Shown: one piece after another, positions 39,084-51,330 of the stretch | How the letters are laid out: each line of letters starts with the position of its first letter | How positions within the stretch are numbered: position 1 is the first letter of the stretch | From: Prototheca cutis | Taxonomy: Eukaryota; Chlorophyta; Trebouxiophyceae; Chlorellales; Chlorellaceae | Assembly: GCA_002897115.2 (NCBI GenBank) | Contig: BCIH01000005.1 | Coordinates: 9,333-73,332, forward strand | DNA: 64,000 nucleotides | Reading direction: 5' to 3' | Translations under genes and position numbers: made by a program | The notes under the pieces: model-generated | What the model was told of the DNA's origin: nothing | The model's database searches: none | Seen by the model: the letters and a program-made list of their open reading frames with translations, nothing else

Positions 39084-40480
39084 ATGCGGCCGTACGTGCT
39101 TCAGGGCCACTCGCGGCCGCTGAATCAAGTCAAGTACGTGTCGATTGAGGGCATATTGAGCGATGGATTCCTGATGCGCGCGTGGCCATGCGGGACAGTG
39201 GTTGTCCTCGCGAATGCCGTGATGGTCGGGGTGCCGTCATGGGGATGAGAGGCCTTCCACTCAGCGCTGGTCGTCTGGTGATCCATGGTGCAGGTACAAC
39301 AGGGAGGGAGATCTGCTGATCACCTGTGGAAAGGTGCGGAAAAGCTCTGTTGAGAGCGAACGGCTGCACAGCCTGGGCAGCAGTGGATGCTGTTTGCAAC
39401 GAGGATGGGGCAGATGGCCGCCCACCAGGCAGGCACGGATGACTCAACTCACGCCCGCCTCGCTTCCTCCCTACAGGACAAGGTCGTGAACTTGTGGTGG
39501 ACAGAGGATGGCCAGCGTGCCGGCACATTCAATGGCCACACTGGTGCCGTGTGGACGACAGATATCTCCTGTGAGTATGAATGGGCGGGCAGGGGTTGGG
39601 CAGAGGGCACCCTTTGGGGGGGGATCATTCTGGAAATCTCAATCTCTCTGCCCATGACTTTGTTGTGCCTCCAACTCACAAACCCACAGACGACAGCAGC
39701 CGGCTGTTGACGGGCGGAGCTGACAGCCAGGTGATTCTGTGGGACGCTTCAAACGGCACGGAAGAGTTCCGGTTCCGGTTCCAGGAGCCCTGCCGCGCGG
39801 TGAAGTTTAGCGTGGGCGAGCAGTTTGCGGCCGCGAGCAGCGACCCGTTCATGCAGTCTGTCTCCGCGGTCCGCATCCTCCGCATCGCGGCCGACCCTGC
39901 GGAGCAGAGCGCCGAGCCCGTGGCAACGCTGACCGGCCCCCGTGGCCGTATCTCCCGCGTGGAGTGGACCGACGCCAACCGCACGTTGCTCACGGCCAGT
40001 GAGGACGGCTGCTTGCGGCGCTGGGATGTGGAGACGGGCAAGGAGCTGGCCTGCGAGAAGATCCACGACAAGAACATCCAGGACATGCAGCTGTCGGCCG
40101 ACGGCACGCACGGCGTCACTGCGTCCGTCGACTGCTCCGCAAAGCTGTTTGATGTGCAGACCCTGCAGGTCATGAAGACGTACCAGAGCACCGTCCCCGT
40201 CAACTCGGCCGCGCTGTCCCCGCTCTACGACCACATCCTCATGGGCGGAGGCCAAGACGCCTCCCAGGTGACCACGACCTCCTCGCGGGCCGGCAGGTTT
40301 GAGGCACGCTTCTTCCACAAGGTGTTTGCCGAGGAGTTTGGCAACGTGCGTGGCCATTTCGGACCCATCAATGCCGTCGCGTTCTCCCCCGACGGCACTG
40401 GGTTTGTTTCGGGAGGAGAGGAGGGCTACGTCCGCCTCCACCACTTTGACGCCGACTACTTCACCACCAAGTTCTTCTGA
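39084..40480 (+). CDS. TIF34: translation initiation factor eIF3 subunit i (TIF34)
   Basis: Exons 39084-39133, 39294-39333, 39477-39570 and 39690-40480 encode 324 aa, the usual length. It starts MRPYVLQGHSRPLNQVKYN as eIF3i proteins do. WD repeats follow at DLLITCGKDKVVNLWW, LLTGGADSQVILWD, LLTASEDGCLRRWDVETG and VTASVDCSAKLFD, and the C-terminal FSPDGTGFVSGGEEGYVRLH block is diagnostic. The protein is a seven-bladed propeller in the b-g-i module of eIF3, needed for scanning. Exons 1 and 2 are very short (50 and 40 nt). Confidence 0.97.
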
Positions 40481-41128
40481 GCTGGATGGATTGGCGGAAT
40501 ACGGGGAGCAGGGTGCCGAGGTCGTGCCGGCTGATGTGGGAGTGCTCGCCGCCTCTGCTGCCTGAACAGCTCACGCATGGCGTGACCCCTGGAGAGAGTC
40601 CTTGGGGAGCCCTCGCCCGAGGCCGGACAGGGAGTCCCAGCCTGAGCCCGATGCAGCACAGCATTCAACGCCCAGGAAATGGATCCTCCCGCAATCCCTT
40701 TGGAAAGGTTGCAGGACCAATCACCCCCCCGGCATGCGCACCCATAGCCTCATACGTGGGCCATGGTCCTTGCAAGGACAAGATGATGATGACGACAATG
40801 GAGTGTGGTGCAGACTTGCATGAGATGCGCTTGGCTGCTGTAAGAATCGTTCCTCAGCTTACAATTCAGGCAGTCTGGGGGGAATTGATGGCCGGAGCAC
40901 AGATTCACAGCGAGGGTAGCCATGGTTGATGGTTGATAGGGGACGGGGCTGTGCCAAACCCACCCACCCGATACCTTGCATGCCACAGTATCGGCACATG
41001 CTTGGCAGTCGAACCACCCAACAAGATTTTCTCCACGTATTTCCACCTGTTTGATGAAAGGAATTGGTTGCAGCATGGTGATTGCCTAGGAAGGCAAGCG
41101 CAGCAGGAGCCATTGTTACCGTGCAGTC
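40481..41128. other. intergenic eIF3i/THUMP gene
   Basis: 648 bp with no convincing exon: eIF3i 3' UTR and the upstream region of the next gene. Confidence 0.45.
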
Positions 41129-42419
41129 ATGGCGACAGACCAATCGCTGACGGACGCCGGTCTAGAGAGGGACGAGGGTCGGCGCGATGGCGAGGTGCAC
41201 ATCGATGGGGCCCTCCGGCGCGCTGCCGAAATGGAGATGCGCCGGAGCGCACAGCCCAAGGCCAAGCGGCAGAAACGGGGGGATGTCGGCCGCTTCAACT
41301 ACGCCGCCACCGCCGAGCTGCGGACGGGGATGGTTGGATTCCTACTCACTTCCATCATGGAGAGGTAGGAGGGCTGGAAGGCATACTGCACGATGCATCG
41401 TATATGGGCCGATGTAGTGAATGCATGTGCTTGGGACCTGTCAGTGCTCGCCCACCGAGCAAACGTTGAGGGTCCCTCCCAGCCTCCACCATCCATCCAG
41501 GGAGAAGAGTGCGTTGCAGGAGGGGGTGGTGCTGCTGGAAGCGACTCTCCAGCGCGTTAACCCGCCCACACTCACAAGCCTGGAGGGCCTGTCCAGCATC
41601 AAGCTTGCGGCACGAGGTTTGTCTGGGTTGGCAGTCACCCACGACGCGGAGCTGTCTGTGGTGTGCCCGAGCCAAGGCCGCTTGCCGGCGCTCCAGTCCC
41701 TCGTCACTCGGCTGGCGCTGGCAGCTCTGGACGGCGCCGACCCCAGGCCTCGCTTTTTGCAACGCATCGCACCCGTCCAGACAACCTGCCCACCTGCCGC
41801 AGGTGCAGTTGAAGAAAGCGCGGCGCAGCTGGCGCAGGAGGCGGCGGGCTGGGACTGGCTGCGCACAGCAGTGGCCGGCTCGGCGGGCCAAGGACCTCTG
41901 CGCTTTGCCGTGGCCTACAAGCCCCGCGGCAGCGAAGCGGAACGTGCAGCTGCTGCAGCGGTGAAGGGGCCGTCATTAACTGTGGGAGAGACCCGCCAAG
42001 GGAACGACAGTGATGCGGCTACACCTGCCAATGGTGCGCAGTCGTCCGGGCTCAGCGCAGAGTCCCTGGTCCCCGCCCCGTCGTCGACCGACGGCAACAA
42101 TGCAGAGCAAGTTGGAGGGGAAGAGAATGTGCCGACAGCAGGAGCAGCAACTCCGCAGGCCAAACCGTCAGCACCACTGGCAACCGACCGTGCACAGCTG
42201 ACGACAGCGGCCGCTAGGGGCCTCGAGCGAGGTCTGCAGCCCTGGTTGTCACCGGGACAGGAGCTGCGGGTGGACCTCAAGGCACCAGACCTGGTGCTGC
42301 TAGTGGATCTGCTTCCTGTGCATGGCGGCGGGAAGTCAGCCATTGGCCTGGCCCTGGTCCCGGGCAGGGCCTGCAGCACCAAGCCCCGACTGGCCATCAA
42401 GAACGTGGGCAAGAGCTGA
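41129..42419 (+). CDS. THUMP-domain protein, TAN1/THUMPD1-like
   Basis: Exons 41129-41364 and 41501-42419 encode about 384 aa. The N-terminus is charged (AKRQKRGDVGRFNY), then GFLLTSIMEREKSALQEGVV matches the GFLxT..REK start of TAN1 proteins. The THUMP end is seen as LRVDLKAPDLVLLVDLLPV, then IGLALVPG and KPRLAIKN. THUMPD1/Tan1 binds tRNA and is the adaptor for Kre33/NAT10, which makes ac4C12 in Ser and Leu tRNAs. A poorly conserved 90-residue Ser/Ala/Asn-rich insert splits the domain (about residues 240-330). No methyltransferase domain is attached, which separates it from THUMPD2/3. Confidence 0.85.
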
Positions 42420-42860
42420 GCGCGCTTGTGCGTGTGGGGGGCGTTTGCTTGTGCCTTCCAATGGATGGCAGGCCTGCACACATTTCACTGAACACCTATG
42501 CCTTGGACCTGAGTCTGGCAGAGAAAAGACATGGTGATTCCGGACAGTAAGGGTGATGCATGGTGTGGTTATCAAAAGGAAAACCCGTGCGCTCGTGGAG
42601 AGCGCGGCGACACGGGAAGAGGGAAAAACACCAGGAAGGACACGCAAGCAAATTCCCACGCCATGCCACGACAATCCAAGTCTCATGGCGTGCATGCATT
42701 GGGTGCAATGTTTCTTTCTAGACCGTATGTGTAATTTGCGTATCGAAGCATCGCTCAACGGCTTACCACAAGCCAGAGTCTGATCACCTGTGCTCGTGTC
42801 GGGCCTGCCAAAGTTCAACTGGGTCGGGGGAACGGGTTGGCCGCAGTATCGCGCTCCGCC
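42420..42860. other. intergenic THUMP gene/HBS1-like gene
   Basis: 441 bp; UTR and promoter presumed. Nothing specific recognised. Confidence 0.4.
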
Positions 42861-45523
42861 ATGCGCAAGGGAACCAAGTTTTATGAGGAGGACTATGATG
42901 ATGGATGGGACGATGACTACGATGAGGAGGAGGAGGAGGCGCAGTGGTATGCCCAGGAAGAGACCAAGCACGCGGCCCCCCCGGCCAGGCCTCAGGGCCC
43001 TGCTGCCATGACCAAGGGCCCAGCCCGACCGTCGGGCCCATCCGCCCTGGCCAAAGGCCTGAGCATGCCCCAGCAAGCCCCAGCCAACAAAGGAGCCGGT
43101 ACGGTGGATGTTGGATGGGGGGGTTGCCGCGTGTCGGCCGGCAGAAAGCCAGCTCGCCCATACGCCCTCATGCGCCAATGCCCTCCCCTGCTTCACCCCC
43201 ACCACTGCAGCGACCAAGGTTGCTGCCCAGGCAAAGATGGCTCAGCCTGGGGCAAAGTTTGCGTTTGACACGCCATCGCCCGATGACCTGGCGCTCCAGC
43301 GGCTCAAGGCTGGCGGGGCCAAGGCTGCTGCCAAGACGGCGAGCGACAAGCCGGCTCCAGCGCCTGCTGTCGAGGGCATCACCACGGCCCTGCAGCAGAA
43401 GCTGAGTCTGGGTGGCAGGGGTGGCGGAGCGGGCGGGGAGCCGGCTGAGACCAGCGCCGGAGCGGGCGGGCAAGCTGCCGAGAAACCAGTGACGAACCCT
43501 GCCCCTGTTAGGGAAGCAGTGGCGGTGCCTCGTCGACCGATGGCCGAGTACCGCCCATCCGCGGAGCTGGCCCGGGCGTGCTCGGCGGCAGTGGCTGCGG
43601 AGCGAAAGGCAGGCGCCAAGCCGAAACTGCACCTGGCCGTGCTTGGGCATGTCGATGCGGGAAAATCAACGCTCATGGGTCGCTTCCTGTTCGAGCTTGG
43701 ACTCGTCAACCAGCGGACAGTGCACAAGACGCAGGCACGTGTTGGGAGGCGGCTTGTCGGGAGGCTGCGTGTGGGGGGGGCCATAGTCACACCATGCACA
43801 CCATTCCAAATTTCTAATGAGTCCGGTGACGACGTTCCTTCGTACATTCCACCGCCCATCCTGGCTACTATCTCTCATTTCCCTCCCTCTCCGGCCCATC
43901 CCTTACAACAGAAGGAGGCAGCTGCGGCTGGCAAGGCGTCCTTTGCCTGGGCCTGGATGCTGGACGAACGCCCCGAAGAGCGCGCTCGCGGCATCACCGT
44001 GGACGTCGCCATGACCAGGTCGGTAGGGAGAAATTATTTGTGTCATGGGTGGGGGTGCGCTGCAGGGGTGAATGTGAATGACAGCGCATCCACACCGCAC
44101 ATCACCAGATAGGTATCCTGATGTGTCAAATGGCCTCCCCCAATCTGGCAGATTTGAGACAGCAGGGCGGCAGGTCACGCTGCTTGATGCCCCGGGGCAC
44201 CGCGACTTTGTGCCTGCCATGATTGCAGGTGCAGCGCAAGCAGACGCAGCGCTGCTGGTCGTCGACTGCTCACCAGGTGCGTAGGGTGTGTGAGAGAGCG
44301 TGCCTCTTGGCCACGTCGCAAGCAGGCCTTCTTCCTTAATAACAGCAGCCGTCGACACACTCACATGTCCAGGCGGGTTTGAGGCTGGCTTTTCGCCCCC
44401 TGCCGGCCCGGGGTCAATCGGGGGCCAGACGCGGGAGCATGCGCAGCTGGCTCGGGCGCTGGGCATCTCGCAGCTGGCCGTGGTCGGGACCAAGCTGGAC
44501 GTGCTGGGTGACGCTGCAGCACAGCAAGCGCGGTTTGAAGACGTCCGCGCCCAGTTAGGGGCATTTCTCAAGACCGTCGGCTTCCCACCGGCTTCCGTCC
44601 AGTGGCTGCCGGCCACGGGGCCCACTGGAGACAACTTGCGGGCCCGGGGGCCTGATTCAACACTGGCGGCCTGGTGGCGGGGACCGACGCTGGAGGAAGC
44701 CATCGACCGGTTCCCACCCGCCGCAGGCACCCAAGATACGGGGACAGGGACGGAACCCGTTGATCAGAGGAGCACCAGTGGTAGTGATTTGTCCCCGGCA
44801 GCGCAGTTGCCGTTGCGGCTGGTGGTATCAGAGGCAGCACCCAGCAGGGCTGGCGTGGCTCTCAGCGGCCGCATCATGTCCGGTGCAGCCATGCCTGGCG
44901 CTGCCGTACTGGTGCAGCCCTCTGGGCAACGTGGCACAATAAAATCTGTAGACGGTGGTGCCACCGGCGCGGTGGCCCTGCCGGGCAGCACAGTCGAGGT
45001 GGTGGTGGCAGGGCTGGATGACCCAGGCGTCGTGGGACCGGGGACTGTGCTGTGCGATCCTGGGTTCCCCTGCCCAGCTGTCGCCGCCTTCCGGGCACGG
45101 GTACTCATGCTGGACTGCCCGGGGCCCATCTTGCCTGGCCAGCACGTGCGTTCAGCGGTGGATGGCCTGTTGCATGCTTGTTGGGTAAATAAAGTGGGGG
45201 TGACGGGCGCGTTATTGGTGAGGACTTGCTTGCCTTGCATCTGATTCGTTTGCTAACAGCCTCGTCCTTGCCACTCCATGTAGGTGTCAGTGCACTGTCA
45301 CACGTCACGGGAGGGGGGGACGGTCCGGCGGCTGCAGGTGGAGGGGCCCTCGGGCCTTCGCGCCGCACGGTTCCTCCTGGCTGGGCAGCGTGCTGTCGTG
45401 GAAGTCGCCCTGACGCGACCGCTGGCCATGGATGCCGCGGCTGATGTGCCGGCGCTGGGCAGGGTGGTCCTGCGGGACGGCGGGCGCACCCTTGCCGCGG
45501 GGCTCGTGCTCGAGTGCTTGTGA
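42861..45523 (+). CDS. HBS1-like translational GTPase (no-go decay, EF-1alpha family)
   Basis: Exons 42861-43098, 43211-43734, 43912-44018, 44152-44276, 44373-45145 and 45284-45523 encode about 668 aa. The acidic N-terminus ([20 protein letters not shown]) resembles the HBS1 N-terminal domain. A Pro/Ala linker leads to the G domain: [26 protein letters not shown] and [13 protein letters not shown]. The nucleotide-specificity loop reads GTKLDVLG instead of the NKxD usual in this family. Two beta-barrel domains follow, with the PGPILPGQ block. HBS1 with Dom34/Pelota rescues stalled ribosomes. Intron 2 needs a GC donor (CAG|GCACGT) to keep phase. Assignment to HBS1 rather than eEF1A or eRF3 rests on the N-terminus and on divergence from eEF1A. 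Confidence 0.88.
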
Positions 45524-45934
45524 TGGGTTGGCTTTTGCCTGTTCTACACGCACAGGAATTGTGCGAATTGCAATATATTCGGTGAAAAGGCTGCAAGACG
45601 GAGCGCGGGTAGCCGGACAGACATTGTGTGTGCGAAGACACCTTGGGCCTATTCCAACATGCCGGCTGGATGGCAGGCCGGTCGGCACATTCCGCCGGGC
45701 ACAGACCGGGGGGCGGCATGGGCCGAAACGAAATAGGCGATTCCTTAATGGTCCCATGAGAATGCGACATCGTTTTTGAACGCATTAAGAAGCTGTATGA
45801 ATTCCGTAGAAACGTTTCCAATGGGGAGTCACAGCACCCACCACCAGGACATGTGAACATCGAGCTTGGTTGCCCAGTTCGGGGCCGGCACGCCTCCCCC
45901 TTCATAGGGACCTCTGTGAGCTCCCAGAGATACA
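45524..45934. other. intergenic HBS1-like/CD36-like
   Basis: 411 bp: HBS1-like 3' UTR and the upstream region of the CD36-like gene. Nothing else recognised. Confidence 0.4.
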
Positions 45935-48020
45935 ATGATAAGTTCATGGATCCCGAAATCTTGGTTCAAGCGGTTCCCTCGCTGGCGGCGACTCGAATCC
46001 GCCGTGAATCCCGGCGGCGAGCGGGCGGCCGAGGAACCCACGGGCGCTTGCGTCCGAATCCATCCCGAACTGGGCGATGACTCGGCATCCATTGCCAAAC
46101 AAGTCACCAGGTGCTCTTGGGTGTGCTGAGAGCCCGTACTGGGACCTGGGTAGGGGCGTCGCTCATGCAGGCGCAAAACCCTCGCGGGTGTCGAGATCAG
46201 ATCCGAGTCTCTTGGAAGATTTCCCCCAATGTGCGACGCTGTTGCCTGAACCTTCGACGATCACCAGCCCTGCTCCCCCGCTGCCTGCCACCCCGCAGCT
46301 CCTATCTGTATGGCAACGAGTCGCAGAGCTACAGGCGCTATTGGCTGCTGTTTGGTCTTGTGGTGGGTTCTGTCATGTGGTGGCTGGGCCCTCTGCTGGG
46401 CATTTTCCTCCTCGACCCTTACATCCAACTCCTGCTGGACCAGAGCCAGGTGTGCTTGGGCGGGCATGTGTGAGTGTGCCCGGCGGGGGTTGGGTGGGAT
46501 CTCATCAGCATGCATCAGCAGGCATGGGTCAACTCCACTGACCTTGAATGAATGGGACATGGGGTAACCCACCCACCAGAAAATCGCGGGAGGAACCCAT
46601 CCCCATCCCCACACCAATTGCCACCAGGTGATAACACCTGAAGTGGACTGTTATGACCACCGGAAGACGTACCAGGAATGCGACACTGACACATTTGTCG
46701 ATTACTATTTCTTCAACATCACAAATGCGGATCAGGTCAGTGGATGGGCTAGTGAAATGATTTTTATTTTTATTTTTTATTTTTATTTATTTATTTATTT
46801 ATTTATTTATTTTTTTTTTTTTTTGGGGGGGGGGGGGGGGATAGATAGGTATGGGCATGCCGTCTCCTGTTGCGATTGGCTGCACTGCAGGCAAAGGCAA
46901 GGGGTGTGCAACTTGTTTGCTGCGCCTCTATGGAGTGCAGACAGCCGCACTGGCAGTTGTTTTGGCCCGACGAGCAACTTGCCACACCAAAGCCGATCCG
47001 TGCCCCATCACCCCTTGATGTCCAAGCTCCCTTCTGCAGTGGCTGAGCGGGGCAGAGGCTCCCACGTACCAGGAGGTGGGACCCTACACCTTCAAGGTCA
47101 TCGAGGCACGCACACACATGGGCTACACGGCTGACTGGAGTTCTGTGAATTACACCTACTACCAGTTTCAGCAATTGGACGCCGACAAGAGCTGTGCCAG
47201 CTGCACAATGGGAGACAGAGTCATCGGCGTCAACAGGTCTTAGCTTGTTTCTTTTCTTGAAGGTTGCATCATTGGACGATTCTATCTGTCCCTTGTTTTA
47301 TATACCCAATGGGCATTATTCTCGCAGGGCGTACCAACAACTGCTGGCATCGGGCACCGCGACCATGGATGCGGAGACGAGCATGATTTACAGCATGCTC
47401 CCCAGTGTCTTTTATGTGGTCACACAGTCCATCCGAGGAGCGGTGGCTCCCGGCGTGACAATGCAGCTGGCGGGGTACGGCATCACCGACACTGCAGTGG
47501 TGGCCGCCGCCGTGGACAGTGCTGTGACGCTGCAGTGGTCGACGTGTGGCGTGATGATGGCGGCGATGGCCGACCCATCCAGCGGCGTCACTTCGCCCTT
47601 TTTAGCAGATGCCTCGCCGCTGTTCCCTTATGCACCCGAGTTTTGCGCATTTGTCCCTGGAGCCATGCTGCCGTATGTTGGATTCACCATCACGCCAGCC
47701 CAGTTTTCGGTCTTTGGCGTGGAATTGGATCAAACCGCAGCGGGTGCATTTTTGGCGGCTGCCGTTGGCACCACCACTGCTACCACCATGGACGCTTCGG
47801 CTGCTGCGTTTCTGTTAGGGTTCCTGACCACCACCCGCGCCGCGATGCTGGCAGGCCTGGCTGCGGACACTGCCACCGCCGCGCTTTCTTCGGCGCTGAG
47901 CGTCATCACCGAGACGCAGTGGGCTCTGCTGCAGGGCTACACTGCGTCCCTGGTGTCCACCTGGGGTGGGCTGGTGTACAAAGGGTTTTTGACATCATTT
48001 CCCAATGGCGCGGGACTGGT

Positions 48021-48105
<85 letters not shown>

Positions 48106-51100
48106 NNNNNNNNNNNNNNNNNNNNNNNNNNNNNNNNNNNNNNNNNNNNNNNNNNNNNNNNNNNNNNNNNNNNNNNNNNNNNNNNNNNNNNNNNNNNNNN
48201 NNNNNNNNNNNNNNNNNNNNNNNNNNNNNNNNNNNNNNNNNNNNNNNNNNNNNNNNNNNNNNNNNNNNNNNNNNNNNNNNNNNNNNNNNNNNNNNNNNNN
48301 NNNNNCCCCCCCCCCCCCATGGCAGGGTATGTGGACCCGTTGTTGGCAATGGCGGCCCAGACAATGTACCCCACGGCCTGGCAGTTGATGCCCTGGATTT
48401 ACACGCCGCAACTGGCCATGGCATTCCCCAACCAGTCCGCGCCCATGGACACCTTTGAGAGCATCACGGGGCAGCCCATGCAGGCCACGCAGCTGAGTTA
48501 TCAAAGTACCGACATCGGTGCCTACCTTCCCATGGTTCAGCAAAAGGCTATGAACACGGGGATCGCGGCCGACAGCACCGTGCAGTGGGTGCGCACGGGG
48601 GGATTGGCGCTGTGACGGGGCACGCGTGATTGGTCACTGTTGCTGAATGTATTTGGAAAGAACCTGATGTGATGGTTGTTCGGCACCCTGTTATCCATCC
48701 ATCCATCAACCGCCTCATTCACTGGAAAATACCTGTGTGCAGGTGACACAGTACCGGGGGGTTCCGTTTGTGCCCTATGCCTATGGCCTGCTCAACATGA
48801 CGGGCATCAACGAGGGGTTGGTCATCCAGGATGCAAACAACATCGACACACAGCCCTTTATCTTTGAGTCGGGCCTCATGACTCCAGTCAAGACCCGCCA
48901 GCGCGGTGCGTCTGTGAGATGTGTTGTGGATGAGGTCCATCTCAGCAAGGCATGTCCTTGCTGTTCTGGCAGCAAGCCCTTGGCACCGCTGGTTCCACCT
49001 TCAGCCGCTTGTTCAAACCCATTCTACCACTGTTGCACCCCAGGGTCAAAGAGTGAGGTCCGAGGCATTGCCACCGTACAGTTTACGTTGGACCCGGAGA
49101 CACAGAGTCCTTGCGACGAGGCCTACTACGCCTCCTGGGCGGCCACCACCGGCTTCTCGACAGCTTCCTACCTGGCAGCCATGGGAACGCTGACGACATC
49201 TGCCGAGTACTGGGACCTCATGGGCAACGCCACAGCCCTGACCGAGTTCATGCAAACACAGGCCATCGGCGACCTAGGCCAATACTTTGGGAAACCAGAC
49301 GCACGGCTGTACCGGTGAGCCTGGTGGTGGTTGCAGGAGCAGTGGTGATCCTTTTTTATGTCCAAGCTCAACACAGAGAATGTTTCTGCGCTGCTATTGT
49401 CAAACACTCGGATATTTTTAACCACTGTCCATTACCAATTCACAAACACAGGTGCATGCTGCCAGAGGGGTATGCGGGTATCTTTGACATGACCAAGATG
49501 TACAGCTGTCCAACGCTGTTCACTTTTCCTCACTTCTACCAGGCCGATGACCGTATCGTCAACACCACCGGTACGCGACGCTATCTGTTCTTCTTTTCTT
49601 TGGTTGTCTAGTGGAACGAACAAGGACCAGGAGGGAAGGGAGGGGATTGGAAACGAACCAGCATCTGGGTGGATCATTGTCAAACCGGGGTTGGACAACT
49701 CTACACACCCGTGACACGCTCTCGCTTTCCAAGTCTCCGGCAGGCACTGATTGGACACAGGATGCTGTCAAGGACGGCTGGTACTTTGATGTCGAGCCCT
49801 TCACCAGCTTTACCGTGGGTGCCCACAAGGCTCTGCAAGTGAACAACATGGTGTCCCGCACCGCGCACGCGTACAGCAACTTGTGGGTGGCTGCTGGCAG
49901 TGCAGCGGCCACCGATAGGGACGCCGACTTTGTCACCGGTGCGAGGCCGTCCGCAGAGGGATTGGGAGGAGTGGTGGTGGGAGTTGCACTGGAAAGCTCA
50001 TTTGCGAGTCCACACAGCGGTGCGGAGCTGATGCTGTTGCAGGTGTGCCACCGAGGTTTCCACAAGGTTGTGACACATTTGCCCGTGGACCACACCCGTT
50101 TCCCGAGCGCAGTGCCAGGCTACTGGATGAACATGTGGTGGCAACCGACGGCCTCGGGGGCACTGGCCATCCGTGGATTAGTCATGGTATGCCAAGTGAT
50201 TGACTTTTGGGGGTGCATAGTCTCATTCCTCTGCCATGGAGCCCGACGGACGTGCCAGGGTTTTGGATACACAGTCAGCGCATGCTGCATACACAAGCCC
50301 GTTCACAAGCCCACTCCAAACGACGTCAGGCCCAGAATGTGCTGTACTACATGCTGGTGGTAGCCTTCCCAGCCATTGGATGGCTGGTGCTCATCGCCAG
50401 TGCCCTCATGCTCCTCGCAACAAAGTGCATGCAGTTGTGTGGAGGAGTGGGGTTGAGGCTATTGCCTGCTTGCCGGTCGCATCGGCTTGGGGTCTCATTT
50501 TCCGATCGATATCATTGAAATGCCACGTATGCATTGCCAGGTCTGCCAAGGCGCGTCGTTGGGCGGTGGCCCAGCTTCAGGCCTCGCGGGCACGAAAGCC
50601 ACGCCTGGCCACCAGGGAAATCAACATGGTCGAGGCTCTCGTGCGGGTAAGCCTGCGGGTCCACCGATGTGCATGGATCGCATGAGTGGAGACCAGAACA
50701 AGCTTGAAGCATTGTCCCTGATCGACAGGAGATGCATGATGTGCCTTGCAAGGGTCAACCCACCCATGAAACACGACACCGCATTCACAGGTTGCGAGGG
50801 GCAGCTTCCACGTTGTGATCCCCATCGAGGGTACGGAGGACAGCGAGGACAGGCAAGGGCTCAGAGGCGGCAACGGCCAGGTCGAGGGCTGGGCGGAGGA
50901 GGAGCCTGTCGAGATGCGACTGGATGGAGGGAAGAAGCAGCAGGCACATCCAGAATCCCCTGATGCAGGGGACGCACTGGCAGCGCTGGCAGCTGCAAAG
51001 GAGTCACGGCGGCGGTCGCAGGAGGCAGCGCCTTTGCCGCCGCCTGCCGCTGGCCTCGACCAAGGGCTCATCCCCGCAGGCAGGGTGCAGCAGCTTCTGG

Positions 51101-51330
51101 CAACTGCTGAGCCTGTACAGGACGCTTTAACCAGCCAAGTCCCGAACCCAGCACCAGCGGCAGTCCCACCACAACCGGCATTGACACCAGTGGCAGTACC
51201 ACCACCACCATCGTCAGTACCACTGCAACCGCGGTCAGGTCGGTCGACGCCACGCTCTGTGGCGAGGGCGGCTCCCGTCGGGCAAGCATCGAGGCACGGC
51301 ACTGCAAGGTCCACTGGGCCCCGCAAGTGA
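45935..51330 (+). CDS. CD36/LIMP-2/SR-B family membrane protein (contains assembly gap)
   Basis: Thirteen exons or exon blocks: 45935-46110, 46299-46449, 46628-46735, 47040-47236, 47328 to the gap, after the gap to about 48588, then 48743-48905, 49044-49314, 49452-49570, 49744-49938, 50056-50186, 50330-50436, 50541-50646, 50791-51330. Topology matches CD36: a cytosolic N-terminus, TM1 YWLLFGLVVGSVMWWLGPLL near residue 75, a large luminal or extracellular domain and a C-terminal TM (VLYYMLVVAFPAIGWLVLIA). CD36 hallmarks are DYYFFNITNADQWLSGAEAP and YQEVGPYTF early on, and ALQVNNMV with a PGYWMNMWW block late. Cys-rich and NxS/T sites suit a glycosylated ectodomain. Family members bind lipids or lipoproteins or act in lysosomes. 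A 210-residue basic, then Pro-rich cytosolic tail is unusual. The poly-G/N/poly-C gap at 48022-48318 probably hides an intron. Confidence 0.85.
46770..46840. repeat. (ATTT)n then T14-G16 tract in CD36-like intron 3
   Basis: An AT-rich tetranucleotide repeat, then a T-run, then a G-run, starting 34 nt after the donor at 46736. Confidence 0.95.
48022..48318. other. assembly gap: G84, 200 N, C13
   Basis: The CD36-like reading frame runs into 84 G, then exactly 200 N (a conventional unknown-size gap), then 13 C. The frame stays open through it only because poly-G encodes Gly and poly-C encodes Pro. The poly-G side directly follows a GTCGGG that could be a splice donor. Confidence 0.97.

Noticed and set aside
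47906..48543. Poly-Gly/poly-Pro domain in the CD36-like protein
   Set aside because: Created by the homopolymer-flanked N gap; not evidence for a real domain.
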